Notes: generated from the sequence alone by a model not told the origin. A stretch of 64,000 nucleotides of DNA from Dipylidium caninum (GCA_017562135.1 QEYB01000999.1:842340-906339); one strand, 5' to 3'; shown: positions 37,555 to 51,600, counted from the first letter of the stretch. Translations and numbers: made by a program.

Positions 37555-39994
37555 CAACTAACTAACTTGAGATTTTTCGGCGCGTCTGCGCTTCTTCTCA
37601 AGGGCCTTGGAATTTTCCAATGAGAACTCCACAATCGGTTTCTGGTTTCGTAGAGGCGGAGAGTCGTGAGAATAAATGAAAGCAACAGTATCCAAATAAC
37701 AGAGTTAACTTACCCTAGTCCCGCCAAGAATCTTGCTATTGTTGTTAAGTACTTGAAGGGTTTTCAAAGCGTCGTTGTGTTCTTCAAAAGCAACAAATGC
37801 ATAACCGAGGGATTTTGGATTTTCTGCACCGCTCTTTACATCCCGCATCACTCGACACTGTCACAAAGAAGTACGCAGTACACCAATTATGCAATTGAAT
37901 TAATTTAGCCTAAGCTCACAAATAATCTCCACCAATGTCACACATTAATACAGAGAACAAGAACGAAGAATATGGATGCGTCAGTTGAGTACTACAGAAT
38001 TAAAAGTAGTAGCCTGCATCAAGTGAACTTCAACTTCACACCCACGGTTAACTCAGTTACCTTATGCAACTTTCAGCGCAAAAAATGGGCCAATACAGTT
38101 CACCGACTAGTCCATAGGTTTCCACCACAAGTAGACAAAGCGAAGGACTTAAACCGATCTCAAACAACAACAGGTATTCCTAGGTACGCTCAATCTAACG
38201 CTCGCAACAATCGATTGGGAAAATCAGCAAAAATAATTTTTCTCCGTAAATAAAAAATTGACAGTTACTAACTTATACCATTCAAAGCTTAGTTAGTGTC
38301 AAAATGAAACTTTGGTCGCAAATCTTGTTACATCTCTTTTCAACATAAAGAAATACGGAGATTCAAGTGTTATTCACAGTCTTACTCACAAAAGGCTAGA
38401 GAATACGTGGAATACTGATGAACTTAATGAACATTCGCCATAAATTGATCATACATATATATAAAATTGCTTTAAAAGGGTAATATTTTGGTCTATACCC
38501 TTTGACAAAAGTTATTGACTTACAAGTATTAGAGCAGTCAAAAGATGCATTTATATCTGACGCCGTGGCGAATCCACGAAGGAAAAGAATATAATTACAA
38601 ACGGTAAGAGAGAAGATTCGATGATAGATAAAGGTAATTGAAATAGATAAAAATACACACATGTGCGGTCTCACCGCTCACCTCTGTAATGCGAGCCCTC
38701 GGCCCAGCAACCTTCTGACAAGCTTGTCGGAGGCGGTGGTTGTCCACGCTCAAAGGAATATTGCGCACACAAAGCCGCAAAGGGCTAATGAAAATACTAG
38801 GATTCCGCAATTTCACCAGCTTCGTACGTGCCACGGATTCCCTCATCGCCATCTCCTTAAACGTCAAACCCTCCGCCGCCTGAGTACCTGCGCGAATTAC
38901 TGCGGAGAAATCAGCAAAAGGAGCGTAGAGTCGCAAATTTTACATTTTTTCGTTTTGTCAAAGGGTATAGACCAAAATATTACCCTTTTAAAGCAATTTT
39001 AACGATGGTGGATGTACTGTAATCAAATTGATAGAATAAGTGTTACTAAAAGTGGGCAATAACATAAGAAATGAAAAATGCACACCAAGTGCATCACAAG
39101 ATCCGAATAAAATTTCGATGTTTTTAAGACTAAGTATTTTACCTAAGATGACCAATAGTATACTATTAGTGGTTTCGAAAGCCAGTTCTTCCTGCTATGG
39201 GATATATTTCCGTATTATTACATCAGATGCGTGACAGCCTGAGTAAAATGCATACCAAAATATTACAGGTATGTTAACCTAACTCAAATCTCGTAGATGT
39301 TAAATACAATGACTAGAAAATTACATACGGAAATAATTCCAACACGGTAATAACAAACTCACGACCAACACGCGCGAGATGAAGGTTTCTCCCGGTATTC
39401 GTATAATTATTTGAAAATCCTTCATTAGAACGCAAATTCTTTAATTTCAGAACTTCTTCCCTACTTACTGCCAGTGATACAACTAATTTTCTTCCAGCAA
39501 AAATAAAACGGCGGGCACTCTGAAATTTTTTAAACAAAAGGGTAACCAAGTCAAAGGCTTACCTCAGGGTTCGAACTTTGCAGTATAACTTTTTCTGCGT
39601 CTTCTTTTGACTCAAATTTTACAAAGGCCGTTCCACGAGAATGTTGAGTTTGTTTATCCTTGACGATACGCAAGAACGCAAGTTTACCAAACTCGGAAAA
39701 AAACTGGCTAAGTCTGTCTTCATCAGCATCAAATGATATGTTTCGGATAAAAACCGTTCGACCCTCTGAAGTGTCCGAGCCCTTAGAACTACGTACATTT
39801 TCATGGTCCATGTGTGCTTCAGTAACATCGTCATTCTCATGTCTACTAAGAGTAAGGTCACGCAAACTTTGGGCTCTTTTCGATATGAAAAACTCGTCGT
39901 CTAGTTGTTGACTTTCATCATCAGCTTCGCGGACCGCAGGCGACCGCTGCCAACCCTCCATGAAGAGACCAAAGGGCGCTCGAATTATCGCAGT
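36734..39994 (-). CDS. RBM28/Nop4-like RNA-binding protein (two RRMs found)
   Basis: Nucleolar RNA-binding protein; vertebrate RBM28 and yeast Nop4 act in ribosome biogenesis. Exons: 39994-39563 (144 codons; RRM with RTVFIRNISFDADED and GTAFVKFESKEDAEK), 39519-39363 (ends NLHLARVG), 38899-38682 (LIRAGTQAAEGLTFKEM; RLCVRNIPLSVD opens the next RRM), 37857-37714 (CRVMRDVKSG, SLGYAFVAFEEHNDA), 37641-37567 (KPIVEFSLENSKALEKK) and 36943-36734 (very basic tail with GPKIRHKQ, stop TAG). An exon of uncertain end starts near 37,136. The order and wording match RRM3-RRM4 of RBM28. The first two RRMs of vertebrate RBM28 were not found: only about 0.7 kb separates exon 39994 from the oppositely oriented kinase gene. 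The start could be the ATG for MEGWQRS (about 39,962) or an unseen upstream exon. Confidence 0.8.
37491..37555. repeat. TA dinucleotide microsatellite
   Basis: More than 25 uninterrupted TA units followed by a short TATGTATATA end. It lies in an intron of the RBM28-like gene, about 12 bp downstream of the exon 37641-37567. Confidence 0.97.
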
Positions 39995-40667
39995 CTGCAC
40001 AAAGTGTTTAAACAAAAGCAAAATATGAAGTTCATTTGCTCCTCTGATAAATAAAGGATTGAAAATAAGCAAACGTTATATCAAAAGTCTGGGAATAAAA
40101 TTCCTTGACAATTTAATTAAATCTGAGGACGTTACACTTTGAGAATAGCTAAGCACGATTGAGATATACTCAAAGCGGAGAAAAGCAAAGCTCTCTTATT
40201 TTATCGGGACTAGGTAGGTTAACCGAAACGCGAATCCTGCGTGGATTTGGGATATACCATGCCTGGGTACTTTACGACACGATAGAACAGCAGATCTTCT
40301 TACTTATGTAGTAAATAAATTCTCAATAATGAAACCTTTGCGAAAAACAAAGAATCCCTTTGCTTAGCCACAACATTAGTTCTGCTACTTAAGAGAGACG
40401 TGTTTGCACTTTGATAATCCTTGTTTTTTGATACATGAATTTCAATCAGTTATAAACTTGGGTCTACATCTTGCTAGTTCTTGGTCTTAACGTTTGCAAA
40501 CTCATAGCACTAAATTATGTTATATGCTTTTACTGTAGATGTTATATTTTTCACGTAAACGTTTGAATTAATAGTATACGACCGTTTCGAAATGGCCTTA
40601 ATTAATACCGCAGGTTTCGAGGGTACGTGTAGTGTACATTCTGACCCATCCGTCCAGCTTTTATACA
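39995..40667. promoter_or_regulatory. Shared upstream region of the RBM28-like and UMP-CMP kinase genes
   Basis: The two genes are transcribed away from each other from this ~670 bp, AT-rich gap, so a bidirectional promoter is likely. No convincing TATA box, initiator or repeat element was identified, and no RRM-encoding exon was found here on the minus strand. Confidence 0.4.
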
Positions 40668-43600
40668 ATGCTTTTTTTTCGTAAAGCTTACCTAGAACTG
40701 AATACCATCACATCTCTTCTAAAGTCCCCGAGGATTTTTTGCAAAAATTTCAGGGTGGTAATGACACAAGCTACCATGTCTAACAACAATTACCCATCTT
40801 TTGGGGTAATATTTCTCCTGGGAGGACCCGGTTCTGGTAAAGGAACTATATGCACAATGGTTGCCTCAGTACGTCTTTTGGTGCTTATGTGTTTTAGTCT
40901 CTCAATTTTTTGTTCTGTTTTTCTGTTTCAAACACTTTTTTGTTTTAGCACTATAATATAATCCATTTGTCTGCCGGTGATCTCTTGCGACAGGAAATGA
41001 ATACAAAAAATTCTATGTATAAAGAAATTATAGATTCTCATATTAGAGCAGGCACAATTGTTCCCGTCGCTATTACATGCTCCCTCTTGCATAAAGTAAG
41101 ATTTTTAAATCATGCTTCATTTTTTCATTATTCTTGCAATGTGACTGGTGTCTGCACACATTCTATCCTTCAATTCATTGAAGTGGTTGCTATTCCTCTG
41201 TTTTCATTGTTTTGCTCCATCATTTTACTCTGATATGCAGTTTCTTTTAGCCAAACTACTTTAATACTTCTCAAAATGCCTTACAAACTACTCCGGTCCA
41301 TTTATATCGTTTTCTCAACATTCACTCGTCTCTTTCTTGTTTTTCCTTCTTGTTTAACCATTTTTTCTAAGTCAGTGTTTCCCATAGTTTAGTTCCTGCT
41401 AAAGAGCAAGATCGCACATCACCGTGATTATTATTACCTGTTGACCTTATTTATCAAATTTGTGCTGGTTTCTCGTCCCCATTACCGTTTTTGTCGTTAA
41501 ATCCAATCAATGGCACTTTACTAATGATCGCCTTTGGTCCTTCTTCCCTTTGGTCAGGCCATGGTGGAAGGCTACAATAGCCAGAAATGTGTAACTTATT
41601 TAGTAGATGGTTTTCCTCGCAACGAAGACAACAAATCGGGTTGGGAGGCTGCAATGACAGATAAGGCCAAAGTCCTTCGAGTCATCTTTATGGATTGTCC
41701 TGAGAGTGTGAGTTTATTGCTTACCCACAGTGCTGTGTACTATGCCTTGTGTTGGCTTTCTGTTTTGGGAAAACCTCAAAACTATAGGTCTTTTTGGTAC
41801 TAATTATGTCTAGTAGCTAGCGTACAAGGCTTCGACCCTTTTTCTGAGATTAGAGTAGAAGCCGGTCAAAATACGCGAAATCACTTCGCTTGAGTGCGTT
41901 GATGGTTGCTCTTTTTTACTAATGGAAGTGCTGTAACATTGACGATGTCCCCTTTATCACGTTTAAGCCCTAACAACCCACACAATGGTGTATGACGAGG
42001 GCGCGGACTATGAAGCAATCCCAATTTCGTTCGTTATAATTTAGTGATCCACCGACATAGTTGCCCTCGAGACGGTCGAGGATACATTGTTTCACAGACA
42101 ACCCTTTCTACGAGACCCTTCATTTTGACGACATACTTGCATGCGTCGCTATAGAAATATGTATCTTTGTGATCACTGCTTGATCCGCGCATTGGTAGGC
42201 AGAGGAGGGCAACTTTTCAATGCTCCATGTCAGTAATCGTGTTAATTTTTGTATCGTTAAGCAATCCTGATGCCTCCAATAATTAGACTTGACTGCATCA
42301 TTCATTAATATTTTCCCTCGTCGAAGCGCGTTCATGTTACTTAACTTGTGACATGCGGGACCCCAAAGATGCTTAATTCGATGGCGTTTGACTTCATTTT
42401 GCGTCAGACTGCTTTCAGGTCTTGATAACGACATCTCCAGCTTGATCCGTGGTGCAACATGGAAGCGAAGTTCTGTTTGGCACTAGTACACGATGAAAGT
42501 GTGGTGCCATGTTGGCGTACCCTTTATATGTCTCGCAAGTTACTTATGTCGTTGTTGGAGCCATTTATTAATCTGTGTTTATTAGATGGTGCTCGGACTG
42601 AGACGCTTTTGCTACAGTACACACAGCGATTCCACCAGCCTGCTGCTGTTCAGAGAATGTCAGCAGAAGTTAGCATCGAAGCCACGGAAGCATGGTTAGG
42701 AGTGAAATCCAAAAGGGTGGTAATGAGACAGGTCATAGTGAATCGACTCCTCGTCATCGTCTTAAGAGATGTTATTATCTTCATTTGTGTTTTTATCGAC
42801 AACCTTTGGGATTGTGGCCTTGAAATGGATTAAAGAGCGAAGGTTCTAACAAATTTCACTGATTATAATTGTGAATGCTACCGAACATTTGCATTGCCGA
42901 TGTAGGTAAATAAACCGAGGTTGGGGGACCGAAGCACTTGATAAATGTGCTCAACAGGTCTTGAAGTCTAGAGAGCGCACATACTATGAATTTATCGGGT
43001 GATAGAATCCGCCAAGGTTGCTTTTTTTGCCGTCATTATTCCACCCTGTGAAACTTGTACATGTTTACCTTGCGCTGAACAGTGATAGGCGTAGACTGAC
43101 AGTGTCTATTGTATTACCTTGTTCAGCTAAGACGACAGCTGTAAGGTTCCACTTCAGGTCTAGACAACGTTGAATAGCCCCGTTAAATGCAAAGATGCGT
43201 CAACGGTACTTTTAACCTAACTGACGGCTAATTAATCACGACAGAAATAACCTGAATGAATAACGCGGTGATAGAATGGTATAAACCATCGTGCTTTGTC
43301 TCCCTTGGCATGTTTTCACCCCCTTCGTGTGGGCGTTTGGCGACAATCGCTTGCAGAAATTCAGCGTTCCGACAGTCATTGGAGCCTAGGGAAATAATGG
43401 GAGTGTGTGAAGCCATGTCTTTGTTTCTGAAGACATTCCGGGGTGCGTATCGTTAAAAGTTAGCAGTACTAAATTATTACGCGGATGCACAAACCTCATT
43501 TGAGTGCTTCGCATATGCTCTACACAATTCCATTATACTGCGACTTAAAATGCTTTTCATTTGTGTCTTTTGTGACATTGAAACGGACAGAGTAATCCTA

Positions 43601-44221
43601 AGTGTTTTTTGGGAGCTGAAATTCTAATGCATGTGCTTTGTCTCTGCAGATTTGCATTAAACGATGTCTTGAACGTGGCACCGGTAGGGTGGATGACAAC
43701 GAAGAGACGCTGAAAAAACGGTGAGTAGCATGCAATCACGGTGTGAAAGTAAGTCATTTAAACGGTACAATACGTAGACATAGGCTTGCATTAACAAGGG
43801 AAAAACTAAAAAGTTTTCATACAAGGTGATGATCGACCCTCCCCCACTGCCCTCACTAACTTACCATCCTTTTTTCCTTCACTTATTCACTAACCTTTAT
43901 GTCATGTGGTTGTTAATTTCTCAATTTACGATAAGTTTTTCCATATTTCAATCTTCCGTTTTCAAAACTTAAGTGATAATTGCGATCTTGAACTTATTTA
44001 ATTTTGTTAGTCAACACGCCAACGTTAAACTGGCAGAGTATGCATGACATACTTTGTTTTCTTTTAGACTTGCGCAATTCACAGTGGAAGGAATGCCAAT
44101 AATTGAGTACTATGCAAAGAAAGGCCTGGTTTCCAAAGTTGATGGCAGCAAGACGAAAGAGGATGTGTTCCAATATGTCACAGCTGTTCTCGACCCAATA
44201 ATACAGGCTGAGCAGCAGTAA
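40668..44221 (+). CDS. CMPK1: UMP-CMP kinase
   Basis: Transfers phosphate from ATP to UMP, CMP or dCMP in pyrimidine nucleotide synthesis and salvage. Five exons: 40668-40868, 40949-41095, 41558-41707, 43650-43720 and 44068-44221 (723 bp, 240 residues from the first ATG). The P-loop LGGPGSGKGT is in exon 1. HLSAGDLLRQE (NMP-binding) is in exon 2, VDGFPRNEDNKSGW in exon 3 and CLERGTGRVDDNEE (lid) in exon 4. Exon 5 has PIIEYYAKKG and VDGSKTKEDVF. All junctions are GT-AG and in phase. The ATG at 40,761 would give the ~209-residue cytosolic form. The upstream in-frame ATG adds 31 residues that are basic and free of Asp/Gln, as in the long human form. The ~1.9 kb third intron holds only intron-like open frames. 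Confidence 0.95.
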
Positions 44222-45627
44222 TCAGGACCGACGAAGACTTTTATAGAAACGGATAAGATATCACTCGTATTCCTCATTCCCAATTCTGCTTTTTCGCTTT
44301 GTTTTTTTATGGGCATATCTTACTTGCTTGGGCTTTTGAGCACTTATATATCCCTCTGATTTTGTTAATTATTCTCCTCAATTGTGTGGCATCGGCTTCA
44401 AGGGGTTATTAAGGGTGATTGAGAAGGTGACAATTTGCAAGGTAAGAAAATTTATAATGACAGCTATTCTTTTAAGTATTTGGCCATTTTGGGTACTGAC
44501 CCGACCTGATTGCCGTATGTAATCGAGGCGTTGAGGTGATGACTCATAAAACACTTCGGCTTTGTCTTTCAGTGGTAGCTTTTGTGGAGTTCGTTCGGGG
44601 GATCAATTCAGTGGTAAAGGTTCTGCTCGTATCATGTTAGGTACCATGAGTGAAACGCTTGTGTGATTTGTTTGTTGACTTGGCTTCTGCCGTGGACACT
44701 TAAACGTTTTTCAATCTTGCATTCCATCTTCCGTATATTCCATATGGGCATTCACCCCTGGACCCAGTTTTTGTCAGCATTCTGGCATTGAGTGATTCAT
44801 ATCATAACCCATTTTTTGGGTCTGGACTTCCTTATTAAAGCGAGAAAAATTAACATTCCTTCGCTCAAATGATTCAATTATGTCTGGAATAGGATAAATG
44901 CTTATGAGATTGATGCGGATATTGTGGCGAAAGCGCCATAGTCCGAGCAAAATCAAACGACAGCGTGATTTGTGGCTAGTCACAAATCAGCGGGATTTCT
45001 ATACCATAGTGTTTCATGGCTGAGCTGAGGGATGTGGTTACGGTATGAGTATGGAGTCTGGTGGAAAAATAGGGCTGGGTAATTAATTCGTGCGCAATTT
45101 CTGAGAAGTACGATCCAAATGGCAGTCCAACAAATTACCAAGTATCATATGTAAAAAAGAACATGAAATGGTGGCAGTATGCAATTCTCTGCGGAATTTT
45201 TTAATGCATGGAATGCGTTCGCCTAGTTTTGAGGTGAATCCCTTTTCTAAGTCACGTTGCCATCTGCTACGTCTTAATTAAAATATTAAAATGTGTCCTA
45301 ACAATGATTTTATTTATAATCCTCTAATTCTTCTGTTCTGCAGCAAGAATTTGTTTGATTCTTCATGTTGATTGGGATGCCGCGGCTTAGCCAATAAGAA
45401 ACTAGTGTGCGTTCGACTAACAGGGTCACGGGTTCAGATAACAGCTGTGATAGATGACATTAATGTTCTTTCCGCCTAGACGTGAGCATGATGCATATTT
45501 ACTTTTTTATTTCCCTTTAGTTATTAATTCCGTTTTCTGTGAGGTTTAAAATTTAAAACAACATTATATTTCATGCTTTACATTATTGTATCTCTTGCTT
45601 TGACAATTTTCACATTTAGTAACAGGA
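44222..45627. other. Interval between UMP-CMP kinase and NPC1-B
   Basis: About 1.4 kb, AT-rich. It should contain the kinase 3' UTR and the original NPC1-B promoter. No additional gene was recognised. Confidence 0.4.
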
Positions 45628-48600
45628 ATGCGACTTGTCCACACATCGTTGTGTATTATCACACTCTCTGTGGTGATCCAACGTGTCACCCCGAACTGTG
45701 TGATGTTTGGAATGTGTAATAGCGAGCAATATTGTCTTGTTGATAAACCGCCTGAACAAGTCTCTGGGAATTCGTTGAAGCAAATTTGCGGCTTTAATGA
45801 CACTTTACAGTGTTGTGACCAGGAACAATTGGATGGTCTTCAGACGAATTTGGAATTGTTGAGCTTACTTGTGAATAGGTATATGCCCTAACTTGTACAT
45901 TATTCTATGTATAGCTAGTGTATATTTCATGCATAACTTCCATCGGTGCCTACGTAATTTAATTCCCTGTTCCTGTTGCATAAACTTTATTAGATTTCAT
46001 GAAAGCTCATAAGAGCTATTTCGTCCCATGTAAACGTTAGCAGCGCTTTTTGTTTCTTGAATAACCCATAAAATAAGTGGCTTCTATTTCACATACTGCA
46101 CGTTTTTACTAGGATTGTTCCTAAAATGATTGATATGCACTGACTTCATTTACTACGTGCTACCCATGTATAGCCTACGTTTGTATTCAAATTGTGATTA
46201 TTGCTGTGTTGCATCAACACCAGTTTAGCCCTCCATGTATATCAGACTATGAATATTGTTGCCCAAAGCAATTTTACAAATACTTTGAGTTGTGTCCAAT
46301 TTTATCCACCACCTTTGGGACTAGCATCCTTAAACCGGATTCCTATAGATCAGCACGACTTTACAATCATTTGCCCCTTTTGAATGCGTTGTTTGCCAAT
46401 TAGCGCAGTTTCGTCTACTAACGATTTATGGCTGAACCGCTTACTTGATTTAGGGGGATGGTTATTCGAATCATTGCCTTAGAATTGAACTAGAATATGG
46501 GGAATAGTAAGGTGTTAAAAGTCTTGTCCCCTAGATGAAGTCTGTTACCAACAATGGAGAATGCACTTTCACATAGAATTAGAGGTACCCGACGGTACCA
46601 AACCCTCTATTGTTTTACCTTCCAATCATCACCTGACCTGTAATATATATTGTTCCAAGTTTAATCGGAGATTCCAAGTCCATGAGGTGTTACAATGGAC
46701 TGCGGCAAATTCTCTGTGAAATGACCTGCAGTCCACGACAGTCAGAGTTGGCTACGGTAACGGGTCACAATGAATTCGATGGGGCGGTAACAGCAATTGA
46801 TTATCATCTTCCGCGCAGACAAACTCAAGTCACGTTCGACGCATGTGCTGTAACTCTCTTGATACTTTGTGTTTGTTTCTAAACGAACCAGGCATGTTTG
46901 CAAAGAATGTTTGAGCATTAGCTAGGAAGTGATATTTCGAGATGTGGAGAAAATTTTATAACCTTAGTTTTCATCACGATATATTGATTCTCGCAATTAT
47001 TCTGGGGCTTTTCAACAGAATGTGACAATTCGCTTCTCCATTCTCACTATTCTAGTTGCGGTGACTGCTTTTTACTCAGATATTTGTGAAACTTGACCCA
47101 ATTTGTTCTAATGCACAAACAGACGTCCGACAAGCCTTCTACAAAGAAGTTTATGTGACACTCAAGTTCTTTGGGGGGTCATAACTGCTTCAAAATGCTG
47201 CGAATCAGTGCTGGGGGCAATTGCGAAAGAGGTTGTGATTACCCTTTTTGGAGACTGAGTTAGAAAACAAAAAGCATTAACAAGTCTTACTTGTGAGCCT
47301 GCTCTGACACTTTAATATTCTTCGATGTGTGTTTCCATAATGTGCTCTTGGGTGATCATGCAGTGAGGTGTTCTTCTCAAGTGATGAAGTGACCGGGTAC
47401 TTTCATGCAGAGGTTTACATGAATTTTTCCACATGCCCTTTAGCATGAATGGGAATAAGAGAAGGCAAGAGTTAAGTAAACTATCCTCACTGTTAAATGT
47501 ATTGACAAACTTAACAAATCCTCTTCTAGGCCCTTGGTGGTATATTTGGCAAGCCAGTCAATATGATATGCGGCAGTGATGACTGTGACATGGAGACCTT
47601 CTTTCGAAAGTTCGGTCTCTCCACTGCCAATGGAGGTAAATCGCCTTTCAACATCAACTTCGTCTTCACCGATAATGCAGTCAATGAGAGCACGAGAAGA
47701 CCTTTGTCTACTCCTCCCTCCAAAAATGCTTCTGACAAAATCACATCCCACGGTCAGTTGTGGAATTTTGTTTTGAGTCTTAACTATGCATCGTGTAAGT
47801 CGTACAAATTGTGTGTCCTTTTGGCACTTTTGGCCCTTATCCATCCATTCATAGATGCGTCGCGCATAAAGTTTCATTTGAGAGCACCAGAGAAAGCCAC
47901 ATGCCCTGAAATACCTTGGGAGGTACCTTAAACGTAGGGTCTTTGTGGATGATAAGGATAATAAGGGTTAGTGTTTGCCCTGAAGGCGACCATGAAACCG
48001 GTAACAAGGCGGTAGCCGGTTGAAGAGGCTTTTAAATGATCAGAGTAGTTCAGCATACGAGGTGTTTTATTGCGTCCAACAGTCTTCCCAGGTAATCCGA
48101 CTATGGAAGTCACGGCCTTTCCTCCAACTTGTTTTCGGACGCCCCATGTGGCTGGCCATATGCTGTTAACCTTCCTCGGACTGACCCTGGTCTTTCTTGT
48201 GAGTTTGGCCATTCGGTGGTGCATTGCACACCAATGGGAGGACAGTGGCAACGTCGCGGCCGGATCGTACTCTCCACCCATTGGCTGTTACTCCAAGATC
48301 GGAGCGACTATTCAGTTTGGATCAGCATGGGTGAGTAACCACAGTGCTTGTGCCCCATCAACAGTCGGTTCACAGCGTGAAGCATGCCAAAGAGGCCCGA
48401 CAGCTAGAGATTAGTCTTGCTCGTTGTCGACAGTTCTTGCGATAGGATTCCCTTTGGAGTGCTAATCACATTGTTGTAATATGGGGAGAAGTTGTCGAAT
48501 GGGCGAGGATAAGTCCATTACGTGTGTGGTGTACCAAGAGACGGAAAGTTGGTCGGTCGGTGGGTAGATGTGGCAAAAGAGCTACAATTGATTGGGGACT

Positions 48601-51600
48601 TTTGCCAAACGATGAAGGCTGTAGGGCCATTCCAGTGGGTGGACTAGGCGTTTGAGAGGATGATTTGATTTCTCTATTCCTCTTCAGTCCATCCATTGCC
48701 GCATGACAAAGCGGTAGCACTGATATGGTGTTAATCTGACCATGTGCTCGCCGCTAGCACGTCAGTATGAGCGGGCAGACGTGGAGCTTTCTTTTATTCC
48801 CTTGCAGTTGTTCGAGCGTCAGGGCGCTCTCGTAGCTCGTCACCCATATATCTGGTACTTCTCCTAACCGCTGTTGTGATGGCAGTTGCATTTTGCGGGT
48901 TCGTGCGTTTCCGCGTGACCACGGATCCTGTTGAGTTGTGGAGCGACCCCAATTCACGGGCGCGTCTTGAGAAGGCCTATTTGACGAACACTTTGGGTGA
49001 GTTGTGTTACGAAACCTTGCCGACGTAGTGAATTAGCACGAGGACGAGACTGCGTTCTTTTGTTATAGATAGGAGGGTCACAATGAATTAGTTGCGTCCG
49101 AAGTGTGCAGGGCGTCGGTGTGGGGAAAGGTTGAAAAGCAGAACGACTCATTTCACGAGTATGAGTGTAGAGAAGAGGAAAGGAAAAGAAAGGAAGCAGT
49201 GAAAGTGTCACATGTTATGAGGCTAATGAAAGACTGGAAGTAGAGGGGATTAGTGGCAGGCCAACGTGATGGGGAGATAGATGAATCAGTGGATGAAGTG
49301 TAGTTTGTGGTGTAGTGGTGGACAAGATTGATAATGAAGTGCTTCAACAACGAATGCACGAGTGCGTGGATGAGTGCACTCCCCGTTATCTGAAGGTGTT
49401 GTTCTTGGCGTGCGCAAGGAATCCACTTGGCCGATCCGTTTTTCACATACACGTGCCGAGTTGCCTGACTGCACTCATGCACAGTCGAGTTAGCAGTGGC
49501 CAGATGCGTTGACATGACGACGTATAGGGAGATGAACACAGCGGTGGGTGGGTGGGTCTTCGAGCGTATCTGTGATTCCGACACCCTGGCTACTTGGAGA
49601 GGCATTTCTGCCTTATTGGCGTTCTCCGTGTATGCGCGCGGAATCTCACCCGCCAGGCCTCACCTTTTCCGACTCTGTGCATCAAATGGTGACACCATTG
49701 CTAATGGCAACGGCACGAACGCTTGGCGAGTGTTCTTCCAACACAGAGATTAACATTTCTGTTCGTAGTAGGGACTCTTTCACTTGACAAGTGGATGGCT
49801 AGTTTATTGAACATCAGTGAGAGGGTGAGTGGTTTGTCCGCGGTCTATTCTCACCTCTGCGGCTACGGAGACTCTTCTCACTTGTGGGGCTTGTACAAGT
49901 TGCTGGCCTTCTCTTGGACGAAATGGTGGTGCAGCAGGCGCCTGAATGAGCATTCAGCTTCACAGTGTGACGACACTTGAAGGGGCCAGAAACCCCATGA
50001 CTTTGTGATTTTTGGTTGAGGGAATCACATTAACCGCCCTATGCATTCACCCACGAGAGGCGCTGACGGTGAAGAAGCGGCAGCGAAAGCGGAAGCGCAC
50101 CGAAAGGGGTTGATTGGTCGGAAGATCGGGGTAACTCGGCAGGTCGGCATACCGCCACAATGGTGGCTTCTACCAGTCGAGCCCCATGCAATTGATCTTC
50201 CCACGGAGTTTTGTTCCCAAATCCCCTTTCTTCAACTGTGCACGTTAATCTGAGATGCCGTAGGACATTGTGCCACGGTGCTAGAAGAATTGTGCTTGAC
50301 AAGTTTTGGGGGATAGCGATTTGACATGAGTGAACGCGTTGCACAGTTGGCAGGGCTAATCAAAGCTTGTAAATGCCGATTATCGGAGGAAGCTGATTTC
50401 GCACATTGCGTGTATTCACGAGAAGGGCGGTTGTGATGGGATGAGCATTTACGGCGGCGCGAGGGACAGACGTAGTGAGCTGGTTGCCATTGTCAGGTTT
50501 CCAGTGGAATCAGCCGGGCTCTTAAATCGTTAGCTCGAGCGAGGCTGAGTCGAGTTGTGAGCCATCGGAGAGGAACATGCTTAACGCGGATGCCATCTCC
50601 TTTGCAGACCTTTCCACAGAACCGAACAAATTATAGTTCGTCCATCGAATCTGACGCCGACTGTGTGGAAGGGTGAAGAACTGGGTGCTGTCTTCGACAA
50701 GGCCTTCCTGAAATCGGTATGGTGGCATTGAAATCGGCTTTAACTCCTACACTTGGCAGGTTCTTGACCTTCAGACCAAGGTGACGAGGGTTCGAGCTTA
50801 TAGTGAAGCAGTGGGACGAGAGGTGAAGCTGGGAGATATTTGCTACAAGCCTTTGGAGCCAGCTTCTATGGAGTGCGGTGTTTTCAGTCCGTTGGAGTAT
50901 TTTCAGAGCAATGGTACATTGTTAGATACGGTTGTAAGTGAGCATGTCCAATTGTGTCGACAAATTTTTGTTTGCTTGTCTTCATCATATGCAAAGTTTG
51001 AACGGTTTGCCTTATGTGTTGGTAGTGCTTGCGTACATCAGTTTGTCCACCTTGTCCAAAGCAGTCATTCACCAGATACTTCTACCCCATGCTCGTCATA
51101 ACTCCACTGCCTTTGACATTCACCTCTCTAAGTGCTCCATTGCGGCCCACTCAACTCGTTGGACTTGGCGGAGTTCGGCCAAATAGGCCTTGAAGGATGG
51201 GGGCTGACCACGTGAATGGATTTAGTGGTGCAGTGACACAGTTATGCTGTAAATGTTTGGCTCTAAGTCTCTCATTGGAACAAAGTTCGAGACCGTTTTG
51301 GTTTTTGTCCTGCTTCTCCATGGTCCTGTGCTAACGTTACTCCAGTGTGTTCGAGGCAAAGCAGTAGGTGGGTGAAGCATGTTCGAGGTAAGAAAGGAGT
51401 TGGCACAGTCCAAATGCGCTGCTATGATCATATAATTATCACTCAGCGTGTGATTTCCCCTCCTCATGTGACTTCGTGTGTGTATATGTATGTGGATGCG
51501 TATTTCGATGTGTTGGTAAGTTTGACCTGTTATCACCTTCTCAGATTGAGGGAAAGGAATTACCTGGATCATCTGAAGTTCTGCAGCAAAACTGCATTGT

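Noticed and set aside
42459..42833. 124-codon open frame with ATG inside the third kinase intron
   Set aside because: No family resemblance and no supporting splice context; the kinase frame is complete without it.
47855..47923. Possible extra NPC1-B exon encoding a stretch ending CPEIPW
   Set aside because: It has an acceptor and a donor, but its end phase does not fit the next exon, while skipping it gives a clean phase-1 join.
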